Below, in pieces: positions 34,934-43,094 of a stretch of 64,000 nucleotides of DNA; position 1 is the stretch's first letter, and each line of letters begins with the position of its first letter. Made by a program: the position numbers and the translations under genes. The DNA comes from CAYQTE01 sp964420285 (GTDB taxonomy: Bacteria > Planctomycetota > Phycisphaerae > Tepidisphaerales > Tepidisphaeraceae). The stretch covers positions 8,440 to 72,439 of the forward strand of contig CAYQTE010000021.1 of NCBI GenBank assembly GCA_964420285.1. Direction: 5' to 3'. The notes below the pieces were generated by a model. It saw only the letters and a program-made list of their open reading frames with translations. It was not told the DNA's origin and did no database searches.

Positions 34934-35596
34934 ATGCGAATGAACGCTGTCAATACCGATCGGGCCGACAGCGACTCCGGGTCGATGGGGCGAATGACCG
35001 AGAAGGACTTCGCCGAGTGGTCCCAGAGCCGGGAGCTCGTCCGCGCCGAGTGGATCGACGGGCAGGTCATGAAGATGGCCTCGACCAGCGACGAGCACGA
35101 TGCGCTGCAATGGTGGTGCCGCACGCTCATACAGGTGTTTGTTGAAAGCCGCCGCCTGGGCACCGTGCATGGACCGAATTTCCAGATGCGCCTGGCCGCA
35201 CAGCGACAGCGCCGCGCCCCGGATGTCCTGTTCGTCGCCACCGCACGCCAGAAGCAGCTTCGACCCAATTATCTCGACGGCCCGGCCGATTTGGTCATCG
35301 AAATCATCGCCCCCGACAGCCGCAAGCGCGATCGCCGCGACAAATTCGAGGTGTATCAAGCGGCCGGCGTAAAGGAATACTGGCTGGTCGATCCGCTGGA
35401 CGAATCGCTGGACGCCTTCACGCTGGCCGGCGACAAATACCGACCCATGTCCAATCTGGACGGCACGCTCAATTCAGTCCTTCTGAGCGGCCTGCATATC
35501 CGTCCGCGCTGGCTCTGGCCCATCGAGTCACGAGCCATAATCACCGACGCACTGAATGAACTGGGCGTCATCGATGCCGCAGCGCCCACCGCGTGA
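34934..35596 (+). CDS. Uma2-family (DUF820) restriction-endonuclease-fold protein
   Basis: ATG 34934, with GGTGG a few bases before it, gives 220 residues; an in-frame TTG at 34907 overlaps the xylB stop. The Uma2 pattern is present: MTEKDFAEWSQSRELVRAEWIDGQV, RAPDVLFVA, GPADLVIEIIAPDSRKRDRR with the PD-(D/E)xK-like residues, and VYQAAGVKEYWLVDP. The family is abundant in cyanobacteria and planctomycetes. Its cellular role is unknown. Confidence 0.88.
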   Translation: MRMNAVNTDRADSDSGSMGRMTEKDFAEWSQSRELVRAEWIDGQVMKMASTSDEHDALQWWCRTLIQVFVESRRLGTVHGPNFQMRLAAQRQRRAPDVLFVATARQKQLRPNYLDGPADLVIEIIAPDSRKRDRRDKFEVYQAAGVKEYWLVDPLDESLDAFTLAGDKYRPMSNLDGTLNSVLLSGLHIRPRWLWPIESRAIITDALNELGVIDAAAPTA

Positions 35597-36004
35597 GATC
35601 GCCGGTTGGGAAGGCGGCATTCGGCACCTTGATCCGCCGGTGCGACGATGATCGCCAGGCCACTTGCGCGGGCTGGCAGTAAAGAACCGGAACCTGGCTG
35701 CCCTTGATCGCCAATTGCGCGAACCTGCGTCCCTGGTCATCGAAGAACCCGACTCCAGCAACGCCAGGCGGCCTCTTCATCAAATCCAAACACATTGCTC
35801 ACAACACGCGAATCTACGTTTCTCACAGATCACACACAGTATTCGCGCCACGCTTACACAACAGGTCGATAGTCTCAGATAGTGAAACACAATCCGTTTG
35901 GGCGGCCATGGATGGTCGCTTCAGAACGGCCGGATGGACCCGGTCGGGGGTCACAGGCCTCTTTGGTCAGCGCTGCCGTACCTGGCGCCGGCGGGAGGAC
36001 GCTT
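35597..36004. other. Intergenic stretch without a recognised gene
   Basis: The 408 bases between the Uma2 gene and the PHP-glycosyltransferase gene contain short open frames on both strands. One on the minus strand ending at 35568 has weakly protein-like sequence (GFFDDQGRRFAQLAIKGSQV) and might be a gene remnant. No repeat copy, tRNA or clear promoter is seen. The PHP frame is open back to a GTG at 35882. Confidence 0.4.
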
Positions 36005-37930
36005 GTGAACAAACGAGTCGATCTTCACTGTCACAGCATCGCCAGCGCCGACGGCGCTGAGGCCGTGCTCGATGCCATCCACTGCCCCGAATGTTACAGC
36101 AAGCCCGCTGACATCCACCAACAGGCCAAGTCCCGCGGCATGGATTGGGTCGCTATCACCGATCACGACACCATTGCCGGCGTCCTCACTCTGGCCGATC
36201 GTCCCGATGTGCTCGTCGGCGAGGAAGTGACCTGCTATTTCCCGATCGACCGGTGCAAGATTCACCTGCTGGTGTGGGGACTGAACCCCACCGACCACGC
36301 GGCCCTGCAGTCGCGGGCCGATGATATTCACCGCGTCGCCGAATACATCGAACACCGCCAGCTTGCCCACGCCGTGGCCCATCCGCTCTACCGCCAGAAC
36401 GACCGCCTGGAGCGGCATCATCTCGAACAACTGATTCTCCTTTTCAAGGGCTTTGAATGCCTCAACGGCGCCCACGCTCCGTCGCATCGGGCCGCCCTTG
36501 AGCCGTTGCTCTGCGGCCTGACGCGCAACGATATCGCACGATTCGAAGCCGCTCATCGCATCCGCCCCCGCTGGCCCGAGCCGTGGATCAAATCCCGCAC
36601 CGGCGGCAGTGACGATCACGGCCTGCTCAACATCGGCCGAACCTGGACCGAAGTGCCCAGCGGCACGAACACGACCGCCGAGTTGCTCGAATGCCTGCGC
36701 ACCGGCCAATGCCGTCCCGGCGGCGAGGCCGGCTCCAGTCTCAAGCTCGCCCATAATTTCTACAGCGTGGCCCTGGGCTATCTTTCCGATGGCGATCACC
36801 AGTCCGGCCCGGCGGCGCTGCTCATGCAGCCCCGCCGCAAGGTCGGTCCCGTCGGGCGAACTATCCGCGCCGCCAAGCGCAAACTGGCCGCCGCCGCAAG
36901 CCGACTGCCGCGCTGGTCCGGAAGCTCGACCTCCCGGCTGCTCGCCCCGCTGGCGGCCAAGTCATTCGCCGACGGCTGGACGCGGCACAAACAACTGGAC
37001 CGCGCGCTGGCACGCGGCGAAGCGCCTCTCGGCGAGCACCAGGCCATGTTCGATCTCATCAGTGGCCTGGATCGCGAAATGACCGCCGGTCTCCTCAAGG
37101 CCATGGGGCTGGCGGCAAAGCGCATCGATGTGCCGGGCGTTTTCGATTGTCTGGCTGCCGCCGCGGCGCAGCAGTGTTTCCTTTGGCCCTACTACTTCGC
37201 CCACGTGCATCAGAATCGCGAACGCGACGCACTGGCTCGCCTCACCGGCTGGCAGGCGGGCGCCGATCGCCGCCCTCGCGTCGCACTCTTCACCGATTCG
37301 CTCGATAACACCACCACGCCCGGGATTTGGCTGCATCATTGGCTGGCGTCGGCGCCGGCCTCGGAAATCGACGTCTGCGTCATGACCTGCCAGGACCACT
37401 CCCACCCGATCGACGGCTGTGTCCGCCGCAATTTCACCCCCGTCGCATCGTGCGCCATGCCGCTTGGTTTTGGCGGACGCCTGACGCTGCCCTCCGTTCT
37501 TGAGGTCTTCCACGAATGCGACCGCCAGCAGTTCGACGTGATTCACGTCGCCACCCCCGGAGTGATGGGATTGTGCGGCCTGGCCGTCGCCAAGATGCTC
37601 AGGTCGCCCCTGCTCTGCACCCACGCGATGGATTACGCGGATCTCATCGAGCGACAGACGCAAGAAATGCGACTCTCGGCCGCGGCACGATGGGTTCTGC
37701 GAATGCTCTATTCAACGGCACACACCGTTTTCGCCGCCAAGCCGCAGCGGGCGGTTCTGCATCGGCTCGGAGTGCCCGACGACAAGATCGCCGATCTGCC
37801 GACTCCCGAATCCGGCGACCTTTTCTGGGCCCAACATCTGCGGGCACTGGCCAACGATCGCATCGATAATCTCTCGCCGGAAACAACGGCTGACAACGAA
37901 TCGCCGCGTCCCGCGGCCGTCGCCTCATGA
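36005..37930 (+). CDS. PHP-domain phosphoesterase fused to a glycosyltransferase-like domain
   Basis: The start chosen is GTG 36005, 6 bases after GGGAGG, just before KRVDLHCHSIASADGAEA. GTG 35882 is also in frame. Residues about 1-250 form a PHP metallophosphoesterase (DLHCHS, AITDHDTIAG, HAVAHPLY and TGGSDDHG supply the metal ligands). After a basic linker near 280-330, residues about 425-600 resemble the N-terminal lobe of GT4 transferases (RVALFTDSLDNTTTPGIWLH, QFDVIHVATPGVMGLCGLAV, LLCTHAMDYADLI). The usual GT4 donor-binding C-terminal lobe seems absent. The 641-residue fusion may link glycan synthesis to phosphate removal, but its function is unknown. Confidence 0.8.
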   Translation: MNKRVDLHCHSIASADGAEAVLDAIHCPECYSKPADIHQQAKSRGMDWVAITDHDTIAGVLTLADRPDVLVGEEVTCYFPIDRCKIHLLVWGLNPTDHAALQSRADDIHRVAEYIEHRQLAHAVAHPLYRQNDRLERHHLEQLILLFKGFECLNGAHAPSHRAALEPLLCGLTRNDIARFEAAHRIRPRWPEPWIKSRTGGSDDHGLLNIGRTWTEVPSGTNTTAELLECLRTGQCRPGGEAGSSLKLAHNFYSVALGYLSDGDHQSGPAALLMQPRRKVGPVGRTIRAAKRKLAAAASRLPRWSGSSTSRLLAPLAAKSFADGWTRHKQLDRALARGEAPLGEHQAMFDLISGLDREMTAGLLKAMGLAAKRIDVPGVFDCLAAAAAQQCFLWPYYFAHVHQNRERDALARLTGWQAGADRRPRVALFTDSLDNTTTPGIWLHHWLASAPASEIDVCVMTCQDHSHPIDGCVRRNFTPVASCAMPLGFGGRLTLPSVLEVFHECDRQQFDVIHVATPGVMGLCGLAVAKMLRSPLLCTHAMDYADLIERQTQEMRLSAAARWVLRMLYSTAHTVFAAKPQRAVLHRLGVPDDKIADLPTPESGDLFWAQHLRALANDRIDNLSPETTADNESPRPAAVAS

Positions 37931-37949
37931 AACGGATGTGATCGCTCGC

Positions 37950-38429
37950 CTACTGCACCGGCTGCTGGCGGGCGATGCGGCGCAGATCAATGCCGGCGCG
38001 ATATTCGGCTTTGATGCTGGTCGTGGCGCTGGAGCGCACCCAATCCAGATATCCGAATCGCCAGAGATAGGCGAAGCCGACCAGCAGCACTCCGAAGAAG
38101 AAAAGCATGTCCACCAAAGCCGTGGCACGAAGCTCAAAGGCGCTGATCCCCAGGTCGCCTGCCAACTTCCAGGCATTACCCCACACCACCGCCCATGGAT
38201 AAAACAGCGCGACTTCCACGTCGAAGACCAGATAGACCAGTGCCACAATATAAAATCGCAGATCGAATTGAATCCAACTGGTTCCGATGGACGGCTCGCC
38301 GCATTCGTAGCAGGCGGCCTTTTCGGAATTGGGCAGATGCGGCCGAACCACCGAACCGGCCACCAGATTGGCCAGCACGAAACCCGCCCCCAGGCCGATG
38401 AAGATAACGATCGACAACAGCACTTGCAT
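37950..38429 (-). CDS. nuoA: NADH-quinone oxidoreductase subunit A
   Basis: The 159-residue protein has three membrane segments and the NuoA signature YECGEPSIGTSWIQFDLRFY followed by LVYLVFDVEVALFYPWAV. It is part of the proton-pumping membrane arm of complex I. The C-terminal 25 or so residues extend beyond usual NuoA proteins. Unusually, no nuoB follows: the next gene downstream lies on the opposite strand. A ribosome site (AAGGTGG) precedes the start. Confidence 0.95.
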   Translation of the reverse strand: MQVLLSIVIFIGLGAGFVLANLVAGSVVRPHLPNSEKAACYECGEPSIGTSWIQFDLRFYIVALVYLVFDVEVALFYPWAVVWGNAWKLAGDLGISAFELRATALVDMLFFFGVLLVGFAYLWRFGYLDWVRSSATTSIKAEYRAGIDLRRIARQQPVQ

Positions 38430-38489
38430 GCCGCCACCTTACGCCAAGCTGGCCCGCCAGACAAGCGCGCCGCGGCCGACGCCGACGTG

Positions 38490-38707
38490 GAGAGTGCCCG
38501 AATTTCCGGGAGGCCGCCTTTTCATCCTCCCCTGGTACGCCGGGGGAGGAGTGAGGTGGGGGTTTTTCGCGCGGCGCTCCATCGCTTGACCGGCATCGAA
38601 CGTCGCCACGGGCGGCCCCCACCCCGACCCTCCCCCGGAATACCAGGGGAGGGGGAAAGAGCTTGGCCTGCATCGACTTATGTTTGCCCGGAAAATCGGG
38701 CACACTC
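38490..38707. mobile_element. Complete copy C of the palindromic MITE-like element with perfect 8-bp target duplication
   Basis: The 218-bp element begins GAGAGTGCCCGAATTTCCGG and ends CCGGAAAATCGGGCACACTC, inverted copies with few mismatches. It is flanked directly by CCGACGTG on both sides (38482-38489 and 38708-38715). Two internal palindromes around CCTCCCCTGGTACGCC and GGAATACCAGGGGAGG are also inverted copies of each other, so the whole element can fold on itself. There is no credible internal gene. Confidence 0.85.
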
Positions 38708-38897
38708 CCGACGTGTGAATGTAACTCGACAAGGGCGAACCCGGCATCTTGCTTGTCCCGTCACCCCTGCTCAACCCAGCCAGTTCAATAGCGACGGCCA
38801 AAGGAAGCCGACACTCCAGTCAAGCCCAACGCCTCCGTCCGATAAATCGCGCCCCACCGCGCCATCTCCCCGGATCCCCGGCTCTCCTGCGAATTTC

Positions 38898-38925
38898 TTG
38901 CCTCCCTCCATTCCTGGTGTAGATT
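38898..38925 (+). promoter_or_regulatory. Promoter candidate of the structured RNA
   Basis: TTGCCT (38898-38903) and TAGATT (38920-38925) are separated by 16 bases, each matching consensus at 4 of 6 positions. The predicted start is at about 38931, exactly where the first hairpin begins. Confidence 0.45.
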
Positions 38926-38930
38926 GAATT

Positions 38931-39131
38931 GCCGGGACCAAAACACCCCGGCCAATACACTTCCGCCCTCTCGCCCAAACGGCGGAAAATCGCCTTGCCG
39001 CGGTTACTTCACCCGCCGGCTTCCTGCCAGCCACGCACCTCGCGTGCTGGCCCGATCCGGTCCCCTGGCGCCAGTCACCTCAACGACCGGCCGGAGTCGC
39101 GTAGACCGCACGCGCTCCGGCCCTTTTTTTT
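38931..39131 (+). ncRNA. Candidate structured non-coding RNA (about 200 nt) of unknown family
   Basis: Successive perfect or near-perfect stems are visible. GCCGGG/CCCGGC lies at 38931-38952. TTCCGCC/GGCGGAA lies at 38961-38987. A 10-bp stem with one bulge (GCCAGC-C-ACGC with GCGTGCTGGC) lies at 39026-39051. CCGGTC/GACCGG lies at 39057-39090. The last is a terminator hairpin followed by eight T. A promoter-like sequence lies just upstream. Open frames through the region run past the terminator and look non-coding. I cannot match it to 6S, SRP, tmRNA or RNase P RNA. It sits in a gene-poor region. Confidence 0.6.
39089..39131 (+). terminator. Strong Rho-independent terminator
   Basis: GGCCGGAG (39089-39096) pairs with CTCCGGCC (39115-39122). 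Inside, CGCG at 39098-39101 pairs with CGCG at 39111-39114 across a bulged T. Eight consecutive T (39124-39131) follow. This is the clearest terminator in the window. No protein gene ends just upstream on the plus strand. Confidence 0.85.
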
Positions 39132-39998
39132 GCGCGCCCCACCCCACCCTTGGTCAACATGCATGGCTCCGCGCCTCCCTGACCTGAGCCTGACGAAGGT
39201 TGCGCCTCCGCGCCTCCGCGTGAGATTCTTCCTAAGTGATTTACCGCACTATGGTTACGCCCAAAACTCGCCGCAGTCCCCTTCTTGCCCACCCTCATTT
39301 CCAGCCGGATATCGCGGTTTCACGCCCCATCTGCGACGAAAGAACGCCCCAGATGTCTCGAAAAAGTCCGAAGACGTGCTGAAATAGTCCGAACTTCGCC
39401 CGGCCGAGTCCGATCTGGGCGCGCCAATTTGGCCCCGCCGGGGTATTCCCTACTTAATCGCTAAACAATATCGGATTTGCCGGCCTTCGCGGCGAGCCCC
39501 GTTTTGCAATAGACGGAAGCTCACGCCGTAAGTCACTGGAGGTAACGCCGCAAGGGCGAACGTGGTAAAATCGGCATGGCGTCGGGCGTGGCGCCCAGCG
39601 GCCGGGCAGCCGGAGGCGAACCCGGGATAACGCGATCCGTCGGGCGGCCGCGCGTTGCCGGATCGAGGATGCGTGATGAAGCATGAATTCGCCAAATTCG
39701 GTTGCGCCGGAGGTGAATTGCCTCATCGCAGGGTCGCGGCCCTCAGTTGCCCAAATTGGCGAAAGATCGGCTCTGGCCGGCGACGGACGAGAAGGCGAAG
39801 AGAAATGCATGACTGCAAATGTATCTCAAAGCGACGCGCGTCACCGTTCCATTCCACTCCGACCCCGCGGCCGCCCGGTCGGATGGCGCAAACGCACGGG
39901 TCCGAGTGGGAAAGGCATCTAACGGTTCGCGGGACCTTTATTTCGTTCACAACACGGCCATCGGGCCATGGCAGGTGATAGACTAGCTGGGAGATCGC
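39132..39998. other. Gene-poor stretch with a GC-rich, possibly structured segment
   Basis: These 867 bases hold only short, low-quality open frames. Around 39512-39666 there are several local complementarities, such as CGCCGCAAGGGCG, GGGCGTGGCGCCC and GATCCG with CGGATC, which may form RNA structure. I recognise no known RNA family, tRNA or mobile element. The pseudopilin-like gene begins at the end. Confidence 0.4.
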
Positions 39999-40535
39999 GT
40001 GGGAATTCTTGAATATTTCACCCCCGCCCCGCGGCGGTCGCCGAACCTTTGGATTCGCGCGCTCGTGATCGCGGCAGCAATCGTGTTACTCCTGTTCTGG
40101 GCTGGGGCCATACGAATTGGCGGACGGCTAAGCCCACAGGCGCTTGGGACGTACGAGGAAATCGATCAGCTTATTTACGCTGTCGGCGTATATGCGAAGT
40201 GCCATCAAGGCAAATTCCCCGGCCCGTCGCTGCCGGCGGCTATCGCACAGATCCAGGCGGAACAGTGGTTCGCGCAGGAGCTGCAGTCGACGCCTGATCA
40301 AAAACGAACCTGGGCGCTTGTCGTGAAAGGGCTTGACGCCTGGGGGCGTCCCCTGAAGTACGAGGTCGATCACGCGGGCAAATGGATGAAAGTACGTAGC
40401 GTCGGGCGAAACGGAATCGAGGAGCACGGGCGCGGCGACGACATCGAGATTGGATGGGAATTCAATCGCTACGGCGAACTCTGGAACAACTTAAGCGATC
40501 TAAACGCGCCGTCGCCCGCTCCCGCAGCCCGCTGA
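39999..40535 (+). CDS. Membrane-anchored protein with pseudopilin GspG-like C-terminal motif
   Basis: GTG 39999, with CTGGGAG upstream, gives 178 residues. One hydrophobic segment lies at residues about 20-37 (IRALVIAAAIVLLLFWAG). The soluble part contains GLDAWGRPLKYEVDHAGKW then RSVGRNGIEEHGRGDDIEIG, which resembles the C-terminal region of type II secretion pseudopilin GspG, including the acidic calcium-binding part. It lacks the usual prepilin cleavage motif (GFTLIE), so it is probably a GspG-domain protein rather than a true pilin. Its function is unknown. Confidence 0.75.
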   Translation: MGILEYFTPAPRRSPNLWIRALVIAAAIVLLLFWAGAIRIGGRLSPQALGTYEEIDQLIYAVGVYAKCHQGKFPGPSLPAAIAQIQAEQWFAQELQSTPDQKRTWALVVKGLDAWGRPLKYEVDHAGKWMKVRSVGRNGIEEHGRGDDIEIGWEFNRYGELWNNLSDLNAPSPAPAAR

Positions 40536-40829
40536 TTCGATGGTGAGTAACTGAAGCGACACGACCATTCGTGGCATCGTTGCAGGACGGACGTCCATAA
40601 TAGGGTCATGTCCTGCAGGTCTTGGCGGCCGGGCGGGAATTTTTCGCGGGGGTGCAAGGTGACAAAAACGCGAAAAGTGTAACATTCTGTAACCCCACCC
40701 GCCCGCACGGCGCCAAAAGCGGTCCCGGCGGCGCGGAAAAAACCTGGGCCGGGGTGACGAATACGCCCGATTTGTCAGATTCTGTTACCACCTCAACAGG
40801 TGACAGGACGGTCCGGCTTATCAATGCTT
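40536..40829. other. Intergenic stretch without a recognised gene
   Basis: The 294 bases after the pseudopilin-like gene carry no convincing frame. Short GGTGAC and TGACAGG words occur, similar to the octamer repeats elsewhere. The degenerate palindromic element begins at about 40830. Confidence 0.4.
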
Positions 40830-40982
40830 GATCCCCTCCCCTGGTCCTCCGGGGGAGGGCAAATGCGGCGTCGGCGCATGTGGCGTCGCAGCAGCGTTGC
40901 GCGAAGAACCCCCCACCTCAATCCTCCCTCGGCGTACCAGGGGAGGAGGAAGATGCGGGTGCCCGGAAATTCGGGAATGCTC
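40830..40982. repeat. Truncated copy D of the palindromic mobile-like element (inverted orientation)
   Basis: Its reverse complement matches copies B and C through the CCTCCCCTGGTACGCC palindrome and the following GAGGTGGGGGGTTCTTCGCG stretch. The end GCCCGGAAATTCGGGAATGCTC at 40961-40982 is a decayed terminal repeat. The other terminal repeat is missing near 40830. It lies 27 bases upstream of the dnaG promoter. Confidence 0.65.
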
Positions 40983-41008
40983 CGGCGCGCAGGGCGGCCT
41001 CAGATTAT

Positions 41009-41037
41009 TTGACCCAGCGCGGAACGGGTGCTATATT
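41009..41037 (+). promoter_or_regulatory. Sigma70-type promoter of the dnaG-rpoD region
   Basis: TTGACC (41009-41014) and TATATT (41032-41037) are separated by exactly 17 bases, the best sigma70-like match seen in the window. The expected start is near 41044, giving a leader of about 135 bases before dnaG. Confidence 0.7.
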
Positions 41038-41178
41038 CTAAAGGTATCTTAGCCAGAAACCAACAATAAGTCTGTTGTGGCACGGGATTTGCGCCTTCTT
41101 GACTTGTGTGCATTGGGTCGCTCCGGGTTGTTGGTATTTGAGGCGGGATTTGCCAGTCCCTGAACACTGGGGAGCAGC

Positions 41179-43089
41179 GTGAGCAGCCCGACCTATTCCA
41201 GCGCCAGCGGCGATATCAAGTCCAGAGTCCTGGCCGATACCGATATCGTCGAACTCATCGGACAAACCGTCTCCCTCAAACGGCTGGGAAGCAAGTTCGT
41301 CGGGCTGTGCCCCTTCCATCAAGAAAAGACGCCGTCCTTCAGCGTCAACCCGGCCAAGGGCTATTTCTATTGCTTCGGCTGCAAAAAGGGCGGGGATGTC
41401 ATCAACTTCGTGATGAACCGCGACCGGGTCGAGTTCAAGGAGGCGCTGAAAACGCTGGCCGATGCGGCGGGAATCGAATGGAACCCCGGCGACGGCGCCC
41501 ACGCCCGCGAACAGGCCAGCGAACGCCAGACGCTTCTCAACGCCAACTCGGCGGCGTGCCAGTTCTTTGAAAAATACCTGGCCGGGCCCAGTGGCACGGC
41601 GGCGCGCGAATATCTGGCCAAGCGGGGGATCACGGCCGAGTCGATCAAACGGTTCCAGATTGGGTTGAGCCCCGATGCGTGGGACGGCCTGCTGAAGAGC
41701 CCGGTCGGGCAGCGGATTACGGCGGCGTGGATGGCGGCGGCGGGTCTGGCCAAGCGACGCGACGCGGGCGAGGGGTTCTACGACACCTTCCGCAACCGCG
41801 TGATGTTCCCGATCCGCGACGAGCGGGCTCGCGTGATCGCATTCGGCGGACGGGTGATGCCGGGGGCGACCGATCCGGCCAAGTATCTCAACAGCCCGGA
41901 AACGCCGCTGTTCGCCAAGGGCCGGTGCATGTTTGGCCTGGACATGGCGCGGGCGAAAATCGTCGAGACGCGAACCGCAATCGTCGTCGAAGGGTATACC
42001 GATGTGGTGGTCGCCCATCAGTGCGGCGTGAGCAACGTGATATCCGTGCTGGGGACGGCCATCACCGAATATCACGTTTCGCAACTGCGGCGGCTGGCGG
42101 ATCGGATCGTGCTGCTGTTCGATGGCGATGCGGCGGGCGATGCGGCGGTGGATAAGTCGGTGGAGTTGTTCCTGACCCAGCCGGTCGAATTGTGCATCGC
42201 GACGCTGGCGCCAGGCGTTGACCCGGACGAGATGCTGCTGTCACAGGGAGCCGAGGCGTTTGGAAAGCTGATCGCCGATGCCCCCGACGCGCTGACGTAC
42301 AAATGGAAGCAGCTTGTGCGGCGGCTGTCATCGCCGGAATCGGGATTGACGCAGACTCAGGCGGCCCTGGAGCACTATCTGGCCGTGCTGGCGCAGGCGG
42401 CCAGTGCCGGGTTTGTCGATAACATACGCTGGCATCAAGGTTTATCGCGTGTGAGCAAGATGGTGGATGTGCCGGTGGACGTGCTGCAGAAGCGAATTGC
42501 GGCGTTGCTGAAGCCGAAAAAGGTGGCCCGGCCGGTCGCGGCCCAGGGCGCGGATGTTGCGACGGCGTCTCAAGACGAAAAAACTGAGGCAAACTTATCG
42601 CTTCCCAGTGGCCGAACGCGGGCTGAAGCGGCTATTCTAGGGGTATTGCTGCTGGAGCCGGCCCGGTGGGCGGCGGCGCAGAAAGTGGTTGGCCCGGCCG
42701 ATTTTACGGATAATCGGCTTGGCGATATAGCTGAGGTATACTGGACGCAGCAACGCGAGGAAGGGCAGCCGGTATTTAACGAGTTCCTTGCGCTTTTGAG
42801 CGAACAGAACAAACAAGGCCTGTCGGACCTGGCCGTGGAGATTGTCGAGGATGTGAGAACCGGCGGGCCACCGGACCAGCTTCTGAGCGGCGCGTTGGAT
42901 TTCATTGTGCAGGAGCGTAATCGGGAACAGCAGCGGCAACTGGAGGCGCGATTGCGCCGGACCGGAGATGATCCGCAATCGGAATCGCAGACGATAGATT
43001 TGCTGCGCCAGCTTCAGGAAAAGGCGCGGCGGCCGGACTTGCGTCGCGGCGGAACAGGCTCCGCGGCGGCGAGTTCACTTAAGGATTAA
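41179..43089 (+). CDS. dnaG: DNA primase DnaG
   Basis: GTG 41179 with GGGGAG upstream gives 636 residues. The CHC2 zinc finger is at residues about 44-70 (CPFHQEKTPSF to YCFGCKKGGD). The catalytic core has FGGRVMPG, and the Toprim motifs are VVEGYTDVVVAHQCG near 270 and LLFDGDAAGDAA near 312. The C-terminal helicase-interacting domain starts around 470 (RTRAEAAILGVLLLEPARW). It makes primers for replication. rpoD starts 5 bases after its stop, an old macromolecular-synthesis arrangement. Confidence 0.96.
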   Translation: MSSPTYSSASGDIKSRVLADTDIVELIGQTVSLKRLGSKFVGLCPFHQEKTPSFSVNPAKGYFYCFGCKKGGDVINFVMNRDRVEFKEALKTLADAAGIEWNPGDGAHAREQASERQTLLNANSAACQFFEKYLAGPSGTAAREYLAKRGITAESIKRFQIGLSPDAWDGLLKSPVGQRITAAWMAAAGLAKRRDAGEGFYDTFRNRVMFPIRDERARVIAFGGRVMPGATDPAKYLNSPETPLFAKGRCMFGLDMARAKIVETRTAIVVEGYTDVVVAHQCGVSNVISVLGTAITEYHVSQLRRLADRIVLLFDGDAAGDAAVDKSVELFLTQPVELCIATLAPGVDPDEMLLSQGAEAFGKLIADAPDALTYKWKQLVRRLSSPESGLTQTQAALEHYLAVLAQAASAGFVDNIRWHQGLSRVSKMVDVPVDVLQKRIAALLKPKKVARPVAAQGADVATASQDEKTEANLSLPSGRTRAEAAILGVLLLEPARWAAAQKVVGPADFTDNRLGDIAEVYWTQQREEGQPVFNEFLALLSEQNKQGLSDLAVEIVEDVRTGGPPDQLLSGALDFIVQERNREQQRQLEARLRRTGDDPQSESQTIDLLRQLQEKARRPDLRRGGTGSAAASSLKD

Positions 43090-43094
43090 ACGAA

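Noticed and set aside
38931..39131. Identity as 6S, SRP, tmRNA or RNase P RNA
   Set aside because: The sequence lacks the conserved motifs of these RNAs that I can check by eye, and the fold is a row of separate hairpins.
38924..39387. Overlapping short plus-strand frames in the RNA candidate region
   Set aside because: They run through a strong terminator, start at non-ATG codons and have basic Pro/Arg-rich sequence without any family pattern.
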